Assembly (NCBI GenBank): GCA_001897155.1 | Contig: MKSF01000027.1 | Location: 1-64,000, forward strand | DNA length: 64,000 nucleotides | Source of the DNA: Bacteroidetes bacterium 47-18 | GTDB taxonomy: Bacteria; Bacteroidota; Bacteroidia; Chitinophagales; Chitinophagaceae | Reading direction: 5' to 3' | Part shown: positions 54,552 through 64,000 of the stretch, one piece after another | Numbering within the stretch: position 1 is the first letter of the stretch | Layout of the letters: every line of letters begins with the position of its first letter | Made by a program: the position numbers and the translations under genes | Notes under the pieces: generated by a model | The model's input: the letters and a program-made list of their open reading frames with translations, nothing else | What the model was told of the DNA's origin: nothing | The model's database searches: none

Positions 54552-57500
54552 TCAGGCGTCCATCGTATAGGTAAGCACCATATAGATGTTATCCCACTCC
54601 TGTTCCGACATCGCAACGGGTGTACCGTTCTCTGTCTTATACAGGACAAACTCTAAAACCTTCACTTCATCGGGGCCGGTAAAATCCAGCTGGCTGACGG
54701 ACGTGCTGCTGTACCGGCTCACCGTATCGGACAGCAATACCGCGTCATTACCTTTATAGATAATATGGTAACGGGTAGTGCTGCTGATGCTCAGCGCTTT
54801 GGTACGGCCGAACAATTCCAGCTTCGTCATCCTGATATCCTTCTGCTGGGCCAGGAACTGCAGCCTGGTTTTCTGCAGCGGCAGCACAAACTTCCTTCCG
54901 ACACCGCCGGGCGCTTCTTCTGCCAGGTCAAAGCCCTGGAACCATTCATTGCTGAAGTCCTGCTTCAGGGCAAAATAAACCGGCACATCCGTTGCTGCAG
55001 TGCCCAGCAGCATCGACCGCAGCTGAGTGACCGTAGCCGTTTCCTTCGCGCTGCTGTAACGGGCGGTATAGTTGAACTGTATGATCACATCGCTGATAGC
55101 GCTGTAGTCGAACTGGCGCAGCAGGGGATCTTCCATCAGGCGGAGCACCCATTCGCTATTCTCAAGTCCCCTGCATTCGAAAGGCAGGTAGCGCTCATCG
55201 CGGAAATTCAGCTCAAATACCCCGCCGTCGTTCTGCGCCCTGCTGGTGAATACCCTTTCATTCACCGGGCTGACATCCCCGGTATCTTCGGGACTCAGCA
55301 GCTGCGCACCCGCTGCATTGTACAGGTAGTTCTTCTTCAGGCACAGCTCTGCGGAGATGGTCGTATAAGGACCTGACACGGAAGGAATGGTAATGGTAAC
55401 GGATTTGATCTTTCTCAGGTAATGGCCGGGATAATCCAGGTCAAGCCACAGACGGTCTATCTTCAGGCTGCAGCTCCCCCCGGTACGCAAAGCGATCAGC
55501 TCCTCCGGCTGGTACAGCGCCAGCGACCAGCTTTTGGTCAGCTCCATCTCACGCTCATTCTCATCCATATAGGCCGTTTCCATCTTTTTAAGATCAAACG
55601 ACAGGCTTTCCCCGCTCAGCAAACCTTTCCGGAGGCTGTCCCAGTAGCCGAACTTCACAAAGCCGTTGGCCGGGGCCTTGGCCTTCAGCAGCGGCTGCTC
55701 CCTGAAGAGCGTCTGCTCCGCCTTTTTAGCCCATTCATAGGCCTGCTGGTAACATTGGAAATAAGTAGCGGAAATCTGGGAGGCCATCCAGTTGTACAAT
55801 TGCTCATTGGTAAATTTGTTCCGCATCATCGCATCCGCTTCGCGAGACTGCTCCATCTGAAGCAGGTGGTTGGACAGCTCTCTGCGGGCCACATTCACAC
55901 GAATCTGAGCCATCAGCAGCTGCAGCGCTACCTGCTCCAGCTCTTTGGCCGCCGTATCGGCCTGGAACATCCAGTCATCCATCCTTCTTTCATAGGAGGC
56001 CATGGTAGCAGTATTGGAAGCCTCGTTATTTTTAGCCGTAGCCCTGATACCCTCTACTGTAGAAAGTGCCTGCAAAGCGGCGTGCAGGTGCTGCCCCCCG
56101 AAACTGATACCTACCGAAGCAAACAACTGCCCATGGAATTGCGGGATAGCTGCCAGCGTACTGGAAATAGCCTGTATGGCACTCTGCCTGATCTGGTGCA
56201 TGGCCCCTTCCCTGGATAACAGTAAGGCCTTATTTTCCAGCTCTGAAACCTTTTCACGCGAGCTGTAATAGTCATACCGTGCCTGGGTAATGGCCTGGGT
56301 AACCTTTACGGATTCCAGGTTTTCCTGGGCTTCCTGCAGTTGCAGCTCTTTGATATAGGTCACCTTATCCAGCAGCTTCAGCTCATTGCCGGAACGCAGG
56401 AGCGCCAGGGCTTCTCCGTCCTTCTTCTCCAGCGCTGAAAGGAGGCTCTGCCCCAGCGCCTTCACCTCGGCTGCCAGCTCATTGGCTTTCTGCACCACGA
56501 TATTGAAACGGTAGTGCGGCATCTTCACCGCATTCATGTTATTCCTCACAGTAGTGATATCCATGCCCATAGCAGCGGCCCTTACCAGGAGCGCCGGGTC
56601 TATCGGCGGCTCGAACAATGCAAGCGTCCTTTCTTCCCCGTCAATATTCATACAGTTCCGGATCTTGAACAGCCGGTCTGCCACGGTATCCCAGTAAGAC
56701 AGCAGTTTCTGGTTTTCCGGCAGGCAGAAATACAACGTCAGGTTCGCTCCCGGCGGCGTATTGTTATTGGGTGTATTGGTACCCGCCGCTGCCGCGTTGG
56801 GTGTAAAGTAAGATTCTATCTGTACCCAGGCATTGGACAGGCTGTCCAGCGTGCCCAGGCTCGCAAAGCTCTCATACTGCTTTTTCACCCTGGATGGTAT
56901 CTTGTTCGGGCGACGTCCCAGCAGGTTGGCCGCCAGGATATATAGCTGGGTCGCCTCATTGATGGACTCTATCGTGTCCTGGCGGAACAGCCGGTCGCCC
57001 CAGGCTATCAGGTTGTCCAGGTATTTCATCAGCACGCTCTTCATATAGGCCATATGCCGCATGCGCGCTATCACGTGCGGCTGGAACGGGTGCTTCTCCC
57101 AGGTTCGTACCTGGTTCCTGGCATTGTTATTATTATTGGCAATGGCCACTACCAGGTCATACATGGTCTGTATCGGCTGGGAAGCCACTTCGTAGAACGG
57201 GTAGAATTTCCAGAACCGCTTGGGCGAGGTAGTAGGCTGTCCTGCCATATCCGTTGTGCTGGTCGGGTCAAAGATGTAATGGTACCAGCGCATGGCTTCC
57301 TCAAACTGCTGGTTCTCGCTGAGCCGCTGTGCAATGGTTACGGGCACATGGAAGAACAGCTCCCAGTTATAGATAGCATAAGGCTCCTCCAGCAGCACCT
57401 GCACATTATCTTTGGGCAGTACGCTGTGCACCAGTTCCGTAGGCTGGTAATTGATTGCAAAATTCATATAATCCGCCTGGCGCTGGTTGCTGAGCTGCAG

Positions 57501-60500
57501 CACTCCGGCCACACCCCGCGCATACCATGCGTTGATATAGTTGTTAATCTCCGGGTGGTAAAAAGTATAGAAGCGGTAATAGTCATTAGGGATAGCATTT
57601 AAATAAGGGCTGGAACCGGCAGCTACCACATAAGCACCCTGTGATCCGCCGCTGGACGCAGCTACGGCAGCCCCTCCGGACAGAACGGACAGCGGTGCGG
57701 TACCGGACACCGGTGCGCCCAGCATACCGTCAGTGTTCCGGGTATAGACCTTTCCAGTGGTTTGAAGCACCCCGGTAAGGGTAACGGTTTTGGGCTGGGA
57801 CGTCTTCACTGTGGTCGTTACGGACGTTGTATAAACCTGGTAGGAGTTCCCTCTTTCTCTCCTTACAAAGAATACATTCCTGAAGTCGGAGTAAAAGAAA
57901 TTATTATAAGTAGGTACTACCGGGGTATCGGCATTCCAGGAATTATAGTTACCCTGCGGGGATTTAGCTGCTATTTCGTAATCCCCAAGCCCACTCCTGA
58001 GGATAACCTTGGAGACATTTCTGACATTATTCGGCAACATCAGGAAGTCGTTGGAAAACAGGTTGGTGTTGTCATCATAAATCTCATAGAGGAAATGGCC
58101 AAAAGACTGGCGGCGCGAAGAATCCACAAACAACTGCCGGTTTTCCTTAGATAAGGACATGAATTTATGATTGTAAAAATGTGTTTTATAAGGCGCAACC
58201 ACGGTATGCAGATAATTGGTATCCCTGACCACCACCGGCTTTTCATTGTTATTGAAATTCCACACAAAAGATGCCAGCCCGATACCCAGCTCATCCAGCC
58301 CTGCAGCAAAGACCACGTTAAAGATCCTGCTGTCCTTATTTTTGAAATTATCAGTATTGTTGCATTTAACGATAAGATACAGCCGGGACAGGAATATATC
58401 ATCCACACCAATAGACCTGTTCTTGCTTAACCAGTCAAAAACGGTAAACGCATTAGTCCTCTCCATGATATTGGCTGCATTATTATCTATTTTTATTTTG
58501 GTAATATCCAGGTCCATTACCTCTTCCGATGTTTCCATACCTCCCCAGCCTTCCGTGGTCTTTTCGATCCAGTTAAGCCTCAACTGCCATATCTTATAGG
58601 CGCTTTCATCATTGTCAGAACCATACCTGCCCTTTTCAAGCACCTTGTTCACCCAGACATTGCTGGAATAATTACTCTGCCTACTTTTCATACGTGTGAT
58701 CGTTGTTTCTGTGCAGCCTTTACTGTTGCCGGTGATCCAGAATATGAACAGCCTGCCATTCCAGATAGTAGGTGTAATAATATTTCCTTTGATATCACTA
58801 CCGATCTCTTCCCAGGGTGTCCAGGCATTGTTCTCCAGCTTGCGGTAGAAGTAGATATGTGGTTCCGAACCGGTCCTGGCAAACACGTGCATAATGTCCC
58901 GGCCATCTTCCGTATCATGATAACAGGACACCGGCTCCAGGCGAGCTACCTGGTCGAGGTTATAGAGGTAATCCTTAAAGAAGGTTTCCACATTTTCCTT
59001 ATTGATCTCATTTTCCTTCAGCGCGTCCTCGAATTTTTTGAATATAGGCGTCTTATCATCCCGCAGCTCCGGCTCTATCCAGTTTTCGGGGTAAAAGAAG
59101 ATCTTACGGTTGGCCTCCCAGATACGGTACCATTTACGCCAGGTCTGCCACTGGGTACGGGTACCTTCCGCTATCGGGATCAGCACATTGCCGGGAACCG
59201 TATATTCCAGCTGAAGCAATATCCGGTCTATGAACAGCTGCACTGAGCTGATGGCCTGCTTGATACGGGAGGTCTGCATACAGCTTTCCATTTCCACATC
59301 CATAAGCAGGAAAGCGAAGAGATCGTTTTCCGTTTCCCACGGCATGATGCTGTTGTTAGGCACGATACCCGGGCGGGCCAGCACATAGGCAGTCAGCGCA
59401 TCGCGTTGCTGCTGCCGGAGGCTGTTCTGCAGCGGGCGGGCGATACTGTCTGTCCATTCCGCTTCATCATAACGGGCTTTGGCTGCCAGGCGCATCGCCG
59501 TGGCATTATCCATAGTAATGGACGGTAATAAGCCGGGATATACCGTGGCCGGCTGCATACCCAGCTTGCCGGCCATCGTGATGATAGCCTGCGTACGGAG
59601 TATCCAGGACGCATGCCTGTACCCGTTATTGGCGGGAGTAGTATTATCAAAGACATACTGCAGGATACCGTCCTGCATATCATCCCCCAAGAGATATTCC
59701 AATACTTCCGCATCCCAGTTTGCCAGTACGGAAAGCAACTGCAGGAGGTAATTCTTATCTTTAAGCTGGGCCTCCTCATCCCTGCCGGTAGCGGCCAGGA
59801 ACAGGCTGATGAATTCTTCCTTACGGAGCGCCAGCAGGTTTTTTACCCTTACCCAGTCTTCCAGGTAGGCCAGGCGATGCCATGCATCGGCGGTATCCGG
59901 AACCGGAGCATCATCCAGCTCGGAAAGCGCCAGGACATCCAGGCGGGCCGCATTGTCCGTAAGCTGCTGCCATTCTTCAAATTCCAGGCGCAGCTTGCCG
60001 GCCATATAGGCCATTTTATAAGACCGCCTGTATGCTTCGTACAATTTAGCATAACTGTAGGCAGGTATGGATTCCGAAGGAATGATATCGTTGTCCGAAT
60101 TAATGAATTCAGGCAGTATCAGGCTGTCAACCAGCGGGGTCGTGCCATTGTCCACGGACAGGATATCTTCCAGCAGCCACCCGGCAAACTGGAAGTTAAG
60201 GCCCATAGCACCGGACCATAGCTGGGTCACCAGCGTACGAAGCACGGTCTGGTCGCCGCCGGCGCTCTCCAGGTTATTTTTAAGGTTGCTCCGCAGCGTT
60301 TCGTAGAATAAGCGGATATCGGCATCCAGCGGCTTATATACCAGCCCGGCATCCGTGTTGAGCAGGAGGTATTGCAGCTCCTCCAGGCTGAACCTGGAAA
60401 TCTTGAAAGTCGCCAGGAGGCGCATCAGGTCGGCTGCCTCAGCCAATTGCTGCACAGCCGTACCGCTGATAACGGTACCGGTATCCCAGATACCCATCAG

Positions 60501-63500
60501 CGCCATAAGGCTGATCACCGAGATACGCGATACCCGTGCTATATCCGCCAGCGCCGTGATCCTGCTGAGCATATCCAGCTCCATAGCTGCTGCCGGCGCT
60601 ACCGACATATGACCCAGTATGGCATAGAGGTCCTGCTCGGATATGCTGTTCGCTGCGATAATATAGTCTTTATTACTTTCATAGCTGCCAATAAGCGCCT
60701 GCGGGTCCATAAAACTGTCTGACACAGGGTTGATAATGGCCTTGTTGAGATACACACCGGCATAGTCCGTTGCCAGCGCCTGCTGCGCGTCATTATTGAA
60801 ATCGGTATATACGGTCGTATTCAGCGGGCTGAAGTAACCCATGAACCTGCCGGGCTGCAGGCCGGCTGTCACTACCAGGCGCTTAACATCATTGACCGCG
60901 ATATAGCTGCTCACATCCAGGTCTGAAGCGCCCAGGGCCGTCAGTATCTTGTCCACTTCGTAAACGGACGCATAGCCTGCACGGCTCAGGCGTACCATGC
61001 GGTGCAGCCTGTCGTACAGGGCTGCCAGCTCCACCAGCGGGCTGGCAACGTTACAGGCTATCATAAGATCATCCACAATACAGGTATCGGCAGGCTTGCC
61101 CGGCTTGGCGACAATAGCGAATTTACGCTGCCCTGTCACCGGGTTGATCACCGGGTTCAGGAATTGCGTGGTCATACATTCCAGGAACCGGATATAGGTA
61201 ATGTCCAGGGTACGGGTCAGGTAACCGAGGTCCTCCGACAGGACGTTCTGCCAGTTGGTAGCCGTGCTGAGCCCGTAATATCTCCAGACATCACCGGTAA
61301 GCAGCGGGTTGGGATTTTGGGTAATGATATCCGCCTCCATCTGGCTGATCCTGATGTGCTCACTGGCCAGGTTATACCTGTTGATACGTTCCTGGGGAGC
61401 CGTAGCATAGTCGGCAGGACGGAATGCCTGCATAAGCTCATAGCGGGAGTAGCCGTTCTGCCCGGCATAGGTGCGGAATTCCGCAAGGGGCAGCGAAAAC
61501 GGTAAGCGTACCGGGAAATACACCTTGTTCAGCACGTCATCATATACCAGCTTATAGTCGGTATAGGTCTGGTAAGCATTATTGCTATCCTTATAGGTAT
61601 GTTCGGGGTAGGCATTGAGCTCCGCGGACGACAGCGTGGTCTGGAAAGAGTCCGGTACGAACAGGGAAGGCTGTCCCCGTTGCCGCTCTTTCAGCACCAG
61701 CAGCTCCAGTTGCTCGTTCACCAGGTCTATATACGGCATCACCGTATGGGAGTTCTTGCAGCTCAGCTCTATATGCTGCAAGTCTCCCCTGCGGCGCATC
61801 AGCTCAGTGAACGCCGCCGGCTGGCTGCCGACCCTGATATTTTTTTGCAGGAAGCTGAGACAGTCGTTGAAGTAGGCCGCCGGGCTCATCAGCGACGTGC
61901 AGTCGCTGCAGTTGCAGGTGTCCGCACTCCCGAACAGGCTGGTATAGGTCGGGTAAGCTCTTGGCGTTGTAGCGCTGACCGCCCGGAGCATAGCCGGACC
62001 GGCATCATTCCACATGCCGGGGTCGGTGCTTTGTAATACATTGTAATACTGGTTAGGCTGGTATTGCAGCGCGATGTCCTGTACCATATGGTTCGCCTGC
62101 ACTGCCCTGTCGTAGAAAACGGCCGCGCTTTCAGTGTTGTGAAAAAGCGTACCGTATTGTTCCATAAAGTCTTCCCGCTCTACCCGGGCGAGATCTGCAG
62201 AAGACCGGAAGCCCGCCCCGATGAGCCGTATCACCACATCCGGGAAAGCGCCCACCAGCCTGGAAAGGTTCTGGATAACCGAAATATCGTCTCTCAGGTC
62301 GTCGCTGATATCCGCGGTACCTTCCGGCTGCTCATTGATATAGTCCCAGATGCTGGTGAGCCTTACATCATAGTCGGGATTCTCCGTGAGAAAATCCAGC
62401 ACTGCCGGTACAGAGTGCAGCACATCGCCTGCACCACCGGTACCGTCTTCCAGCAATGCCTTGATGGCCTGCATGAAAAAGATGCTGCGGGAGGTATTGG
62501 TCAGCAGCTGCGCATAAAGCTCTTTTTGCGCTGTCAGGTCCAGGTCAGGATAGGATTCCAGGAATACCGAGGAAATAGCCGGCTCATCGTCCGTACCAAA
62601 GCTATTGATAAGCGTCAGCCAGTCAGGCATTTCCATCAGGAACGGCTTCATACTGGGATCGTTGAAAAGCGCCTGGGTAATGTCATATTGCAGACCGGTC
62701 AGGGCCATGAGCTGGAAGCCATACTGCATATCTGCTACGGGCAGATCCGGGAAAGCGTCGGCCGCCTTTGTCCAGAACATATCGTCCGGAGTATCTTCCA
62801 CGGCATTAAGAGCAAAGTCCAGGAAGTTGAATGCCAGCATCGTATCACCGGCAGTAAAGAGCGTGATAAAATCCACCAGGGTATGAGTACGGTCCAGGGG
62901 AGCATCCGTAGCTACCGCGGTCTTCATCTGCAGCAGCACATCGTAGCTTATCTCGGGCCCCATATTATCTATCACATGCCCGTCAACGGCAGTCACCACG
63001 GCATCATGGTATTCCGTTTCATCGGCAAAGTACAGCGATGTAAGGGTGGTATCCCGGGTTCTGAGCAATCCATATACCAGCTGCAGCTTTTGCAGGTTAT
63101 AGGTATTGTAAAGCCGTACTGATTCCAGCAGCACCTGTATATTGCCATTGTATTTACGCGAGGAATTGACCAGGGACCGGAGATTGTCCGCTTCTGCCAC
63201 GACATCCAACTGCTCAATATCTCCTTCCGTCATGCCGGTCACATTATAGATATAGTTCAGCGTGGTCTCGTAGTCGGAGTAGAAGAAAGAGAAAGTGCCG
63301 GGGTCTGTGAGATGGATGTCCGACTCCATTACATCTTCCGACAGATTAAACACATCACCTGAATATAATACGGAAGAAGAACCCTCGTCCGTCAACCGTA
63401 TTTTCAGGTTGCTGATACACGGATCCCACACGCCCACCATATCCCCTGCTTCGGAAACAATATCCAGGGAAGTATTTTTAAGCGGTATCTTGAATTCAAA

Positions 63501-63974
63501 ATACCCGTTACGGCTCAGGTAGGTCTCCTGGAGCACCTTTTCAGTTTTATACAATACCTGTACCACCGTCACTTTTACCCCGGCCCTGGGAGCGGCCATA
63601 ATGGTGAATGCGCCGAGCGTTACCTTGCCTTTCAGCAGCGTATAGGCATCTTCCGGCTCCTGGAGATTGTCTTTTACCGCATTATCATATACCACATTCT
63701 CCACGAATACCGATACCGGTACGGAGCTGTCGGCACCAGTTACCTTATTGTACACTTCCGCGTTTCCCCTGAATATTTTCAGCCGCAACGGGAGGTAGCT
63801 GTCATGAATATCATCCTCCTTTACATTGGTCAGTATGGTAAATTCTCCTTTGGAATTGGTCAGAGCCTGTCCCAGCCATCCCTGGGTATCCGAATGCAAC
63901 TGCACTTCCAGTGCTCTTTTGGTGGTCGTATCGGTGGTGTCAAAATACACACGTCCGGCAAGCTTAAAATTCAT
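54552..63974 (-). CDS. TcA-type toxin subunit (pore-forming translocator)
   Basis: The 3140-residue protein begins at the ATG at 63974; a TTG three codons earlier is possible. Two TTR/CNA-like beta domains lie at the N-terminus (about 3-85, LAGRVYFDTTDTTTKRALEV; about 110-200). A VRP1-like block follows near 690-760 (SPAAYFNDCLSFLQKNIRVG, PYIDLVNEQLELL), then a neuraminidase-like region (about 1565-1770), a long helical pore domain (about 2490-2770, KANELAAEVKALGQSLLSAL) and a C-terminal TcB-binding region (about 2800-3130). It should form a pentameric syringe that docks the TcB-TcC cocoon. The TcB-TcC gene follows 61 bases downstream, so they form an operon. Anything upstream is outside the window. 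Confidence 0.92.
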   Translation of the reverse strand: MNFKLAGRVYFDTTDTTTKRALEVQLHSDTQGWLGQALTNSKGEFTILTNVKEDDIHDSYLPLRLKIFRGNAEVYNKVTGADSSVPVSVFVENVVYDNAVKDNLQEPEDAYTLLKGKVTLGAFTIMAAPRAGVKVTVVQVLYKTEKVLQETYLSRNGYFEFKIPLKNTSLDIVSEAGDMVGVWDPCISNLKIRLTDEGSSSVLYSGDVFNLSEDVMESDIHLTDPGTFSFFYSDYETTLNYIYNVTGMTEGDIEQLDVVAEADNLRSLVNSSRKYNGNIQVLLESVRLYNTYNLQKLQLVYGLLRTRDTTLTSLYFADETEYHDAVVTAVDGHVIDNMGPEISYDVLLQMKTAVATDAPLDRTHTLVDFITLFTAGDTMLAFNFLDFALNAVEDTPDDMFWTKAADAFPDLPVADMQYGFQLMALTGLQYDITQALFNDPSMKPFLMEMPDWLTLINSFGTDDEPAISSVFLESYPDLDLTAQKELYAQLLTNTSRSIFFMQAIKALLEDGTGGAGDVLHSVPAVLDFLTENPDYDVRLTSIWDYINEQPEGTADISDDLRDDISVIQNLSRLVGAFPDVVIRLIGAGFRSSADLARVEREDFMEQYGTLFHNTESAAVFYDRAVQANHMVQDIALQYQPNQYYNVLQSTDPGMWNDAGPAMLRAVSATTPRAYPTYTSLFGSADTCNCSDCTSLMSPAAYFNDCLSFLQKNIRVGSQPAAFTELMRRRGDLQHIELSCKNSHTVMPYIDLVNEQLELLVLKERQRGQPSLFVPDSFQTTLSSAELNAYPEHTYKDSNNAYQTYTDYKLVYDDVLNKVYFPVRLPFSLPLAEFRTYAGQNGYSRYELMQAFRPADYATAPQERINRYNLASEHIRISQMEADIITQNPNPLLTGDVWRYYGLSTATNWQNVLSEDLGYLTRTLDITYIRFLECMTTQFLNPVINPVTGQRKFAIVAKPGKPADTCIVDDLMIACNVASPLVELAALYDRLHRMVRLSRAGYASVYEVDKILTALGASDLDVSSYIAVNDVKRLVVTAGLQPGRFMGYFSPLNTTVYTDFNNDAQQALATDYAGVYLNKAIINPVSDSFMDPQALIGSYESNKDYIIAANSISEQDLYAILGHMSVAPAAAMELDMLSRITALADIARVSRISVISLMALMGIWDTGTVISGTAVQQLAEAADLMRLLATFKISRFSLEELQYLLLNTDAGLVYKPLDADIRLFYETLRSNLKNNLESAGGDQTVLRTLVTQLWSGAMGLNFQFAGWLLEDILSVDNGTTPLVDSLILPEFINSDNDIIPSESIPAYSYAKLYEAYRRSYKMAYMAGKLRLEFEEWQQLTDNAARLDVLALSELDDAPVPDTADAWHRLAYLEDWVRVKNLLALRKEEFISLFLAATGRDEEAQLKDKNYLLQLLSVLANWDAEVLEYLLGDDMQDGILQYVFDNTTPANNGYRHASWILRTQAIITMAGKLGMQPATVYPGLLPSITMDNATAMRLAAKARYDEAEWTDSIARPLQNSLRQQQRDALTAYVLARPGIVPNNSIMPWETENDLFAFLLMDVEMESCMQTSRIKQAISSVQLFIDRILLQLEYTVPGNVLIPIAEGTRTQWQTWRKWYRIWEANRKIFFYPENWIEPELRDDKTPIFKKFEDALKENEINKENVETFFKDYLYNLDQVARLEPVSCYHDTEDGRDIMHVFARTGSEPHIYFYRKLENNAWTPWEEIGSDIKGNIITPTIWNGRLFIFWITGNSKGCTETTITRMKSRQSNYSSNVWVNKVLEKGRYGSDNDESAYKIWQLRLNWIEKTTEGWGGMETSEEVMDLDITKIKIDNNAANIMERTNAFTVFDWLSKNRSIGVDDIFLSRLYLIVKCNNTDNFKNKDSRIFNVVFAAGLDELGIGLASFVWNFNNNEKPVVVRDTNYLHTVVAPYKTHFYNHKFMSLSKENRQLFVDSSRRQSFGHFLYEIYDDNTNLFSNDFLMLPNNVRNVSKVILRSGLGDYEIAAKSPQGNYNSWNADTPVVPTYNNFFYSDFRNVFFVRRERGNSYQVYTTSVTTTVKTSQPKTVTLTGVLQTTGKVYTRNTDGMLGAPVSGTAPLSVLSGGAAVAASSGGSQGAYVVAAGSSPYLNAIPNDYYRFYTFYHPEINNYINAWYARGVAGVLQLSNQRQADYMNFAINYQPTELVHSVLPKDNVQVLLEEPYAIYNWELFFHVPVTIAQRLSENQQFEEAMRWYHYIFDPTSTTDMAGQPTTSPKRFWKFYPFYEVASQPIQTMYDLVVAIANNNNNARNQVRTWEKHPFQPHVIARMRHMAYMKSVLMKYLDNLIAWGDRLFRQDTIESINEATQLYILAANLLGRRPNKIPSRVKKQYESFASLGTLDSLSNAWVQIESYFTPNAAAAGTNTPNNNTPPGANLTLYFCLPENQKLLSYWDTVADRLFKIRNCMNIDGEERTLALFEPPIDPALLVRAAAMGMDITTVRNNMNAVKMPHYRFNIVVQKANELAAEVKALGQSLLSALEKKDGEALALLRSGNELKLLDKVTYIKELQLQEAQENLESVKVTQAITQARYDYYSSREKVSELENKALLLSREGAMHQIRQSAIQAISSTLAAIPQFHGQLFASVGISFGGQHLHAALQALSTVEGIRATAKNNEASNTATMASYERRMDDWMFQADTAAKELEQVALQLLMAQIRVNVARRELSNHLLQMEQSREADAMMRNKFTNEQLYNWMASQISATYFQCYQQAYEWAKKAEQTLFREQPLLKAKAPANGFVKFGYWDSLRKGLLSGESLSFDLKKMETAYMDENEREMELTKSWSLALYQPEELIALRTGGSCSLKIDRLWLDLDYPGHYLRKIKSVTITIPSVSGPYTTISAELCLKKNYLYNAAGAQLLSPEDTGDVSPVNERVFTSRAQNDGGVFELNFRDERYLPFECRGLENSEWVLRLMEDPLLRQFDYSAISDVIIQFNYTARYSSAKETATVTQLRSMLLGTAATDVPVYFALKQDFSNEWFQGFDLAEEAPGGVGRKFVLPLQKTRLQFLAQQKDIRMTKLELFGRTKALSISSTTRYHIIYKGNDAVLLSDTVSRYSSTSVSQLDFTGPDEVKVLEFVLYKTENGTPVAMSEQEWDNIYMVLTYTMDA

Positions 63975-64000
63975 GAGCAACAATAGTTTTAAAGATGAGT

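Noticed and set aside
62064..63122. 352-codon plus-strand frame opposite TcA
   Set aside because: Antisense shadow of the TcA gene; no domain, no promoter-like box, and antisense-type composition.
37947..64000. Type VI secretion or contractile injection system
   Set aside because: No sheath, tube, baseplate or spike gene is present; the large proteins are Tc components.

Overview
The window is chromosomal DNA from a member of the Bacteroidota, most probably the Chitinophagaceae (Chitinophaga-like). This rests on TAnnTTTG-type -7 promoter boxes, a uppS-bamA-ompH-ompH cluster, an isolated atpD-atpC pair, several ECF sigma factors with adjacent membrane proteins, DUF6520 and MauE small proteins, and the large number of lipoproteins. 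Family and genus are inferences; the sequence carries no rRNA marker.

Layout. 1-9.4 kb holds the start of an IS1-type element running off the left edge, a few small proteins (DUF2200, a tandem NUMOD4 protein), an AraC regulator divergent from an aldo/keto reductase, a DyP-type peroxidase, an MliC-like lipoprotein and tRNA-Ser(GGA), with a 17-bp copy of the tRNA 3' end nearby. 9.7-19.2 kb holds glyS, three ECF sigma factor genes within 3 kb (one followed by an anti-sigma-like/trypsin-like protease fusion, one by a short membrane protein, one by a membrane-anchored beta-barrel protein) and etfBA. 19.2-37.5 kb is core: a DUF3857-type secreted protein, a MATE exporter, a DinB protein, an NtrC-type regulator with a hybrid sensor kinase, an old yellow enzyme, atpDC and the uppS-bamA-ompH-ompH envelope-biogenesis cluster. 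Two families of intergenic repeats recur in this half.

37.9-46.3 kb is an AT-rich accessory tract. It contains small secreted, Sel1-like and helical-repeat proteins that resemble orphan immunity genes, a roughly 3-kb cassette (receiver-like protein, AraC regulator, MauE, DUF6520) bounded by inverted repeats, relics of IS1-type ends, an IS1 transposase and a decayed fragment of an RHS/TcC gene. 46.3-64 kb is a complete two-gene Tc toxin locus on the minus strand. TcA is 3140 aa and starts at the right edge. It is followed by a 2480-aa TcB-TcC fusion whose C-terminal tip is a HYD1-type ADP-ribosyltransferase.

How the parts fit. The fusion is followed by an 80-aa ORF and by a convergent gene for a DarG-like macro-domain protein. 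Macro domains bind ADP-ribose and many remove it, so an ART warhead beside a macro protein suggests immunity by reversing or binding ADP-ribosylation. The RHS fragment and the scattered immunity-like genes suggest that this locus has exchanged toxin tips repeatedly, with IS1-type elements leaving scars. The Tc/HYD1/macro arrangement is the most interesting system here; the ECF sigma with an anti-sigma-protease fusion is the second.
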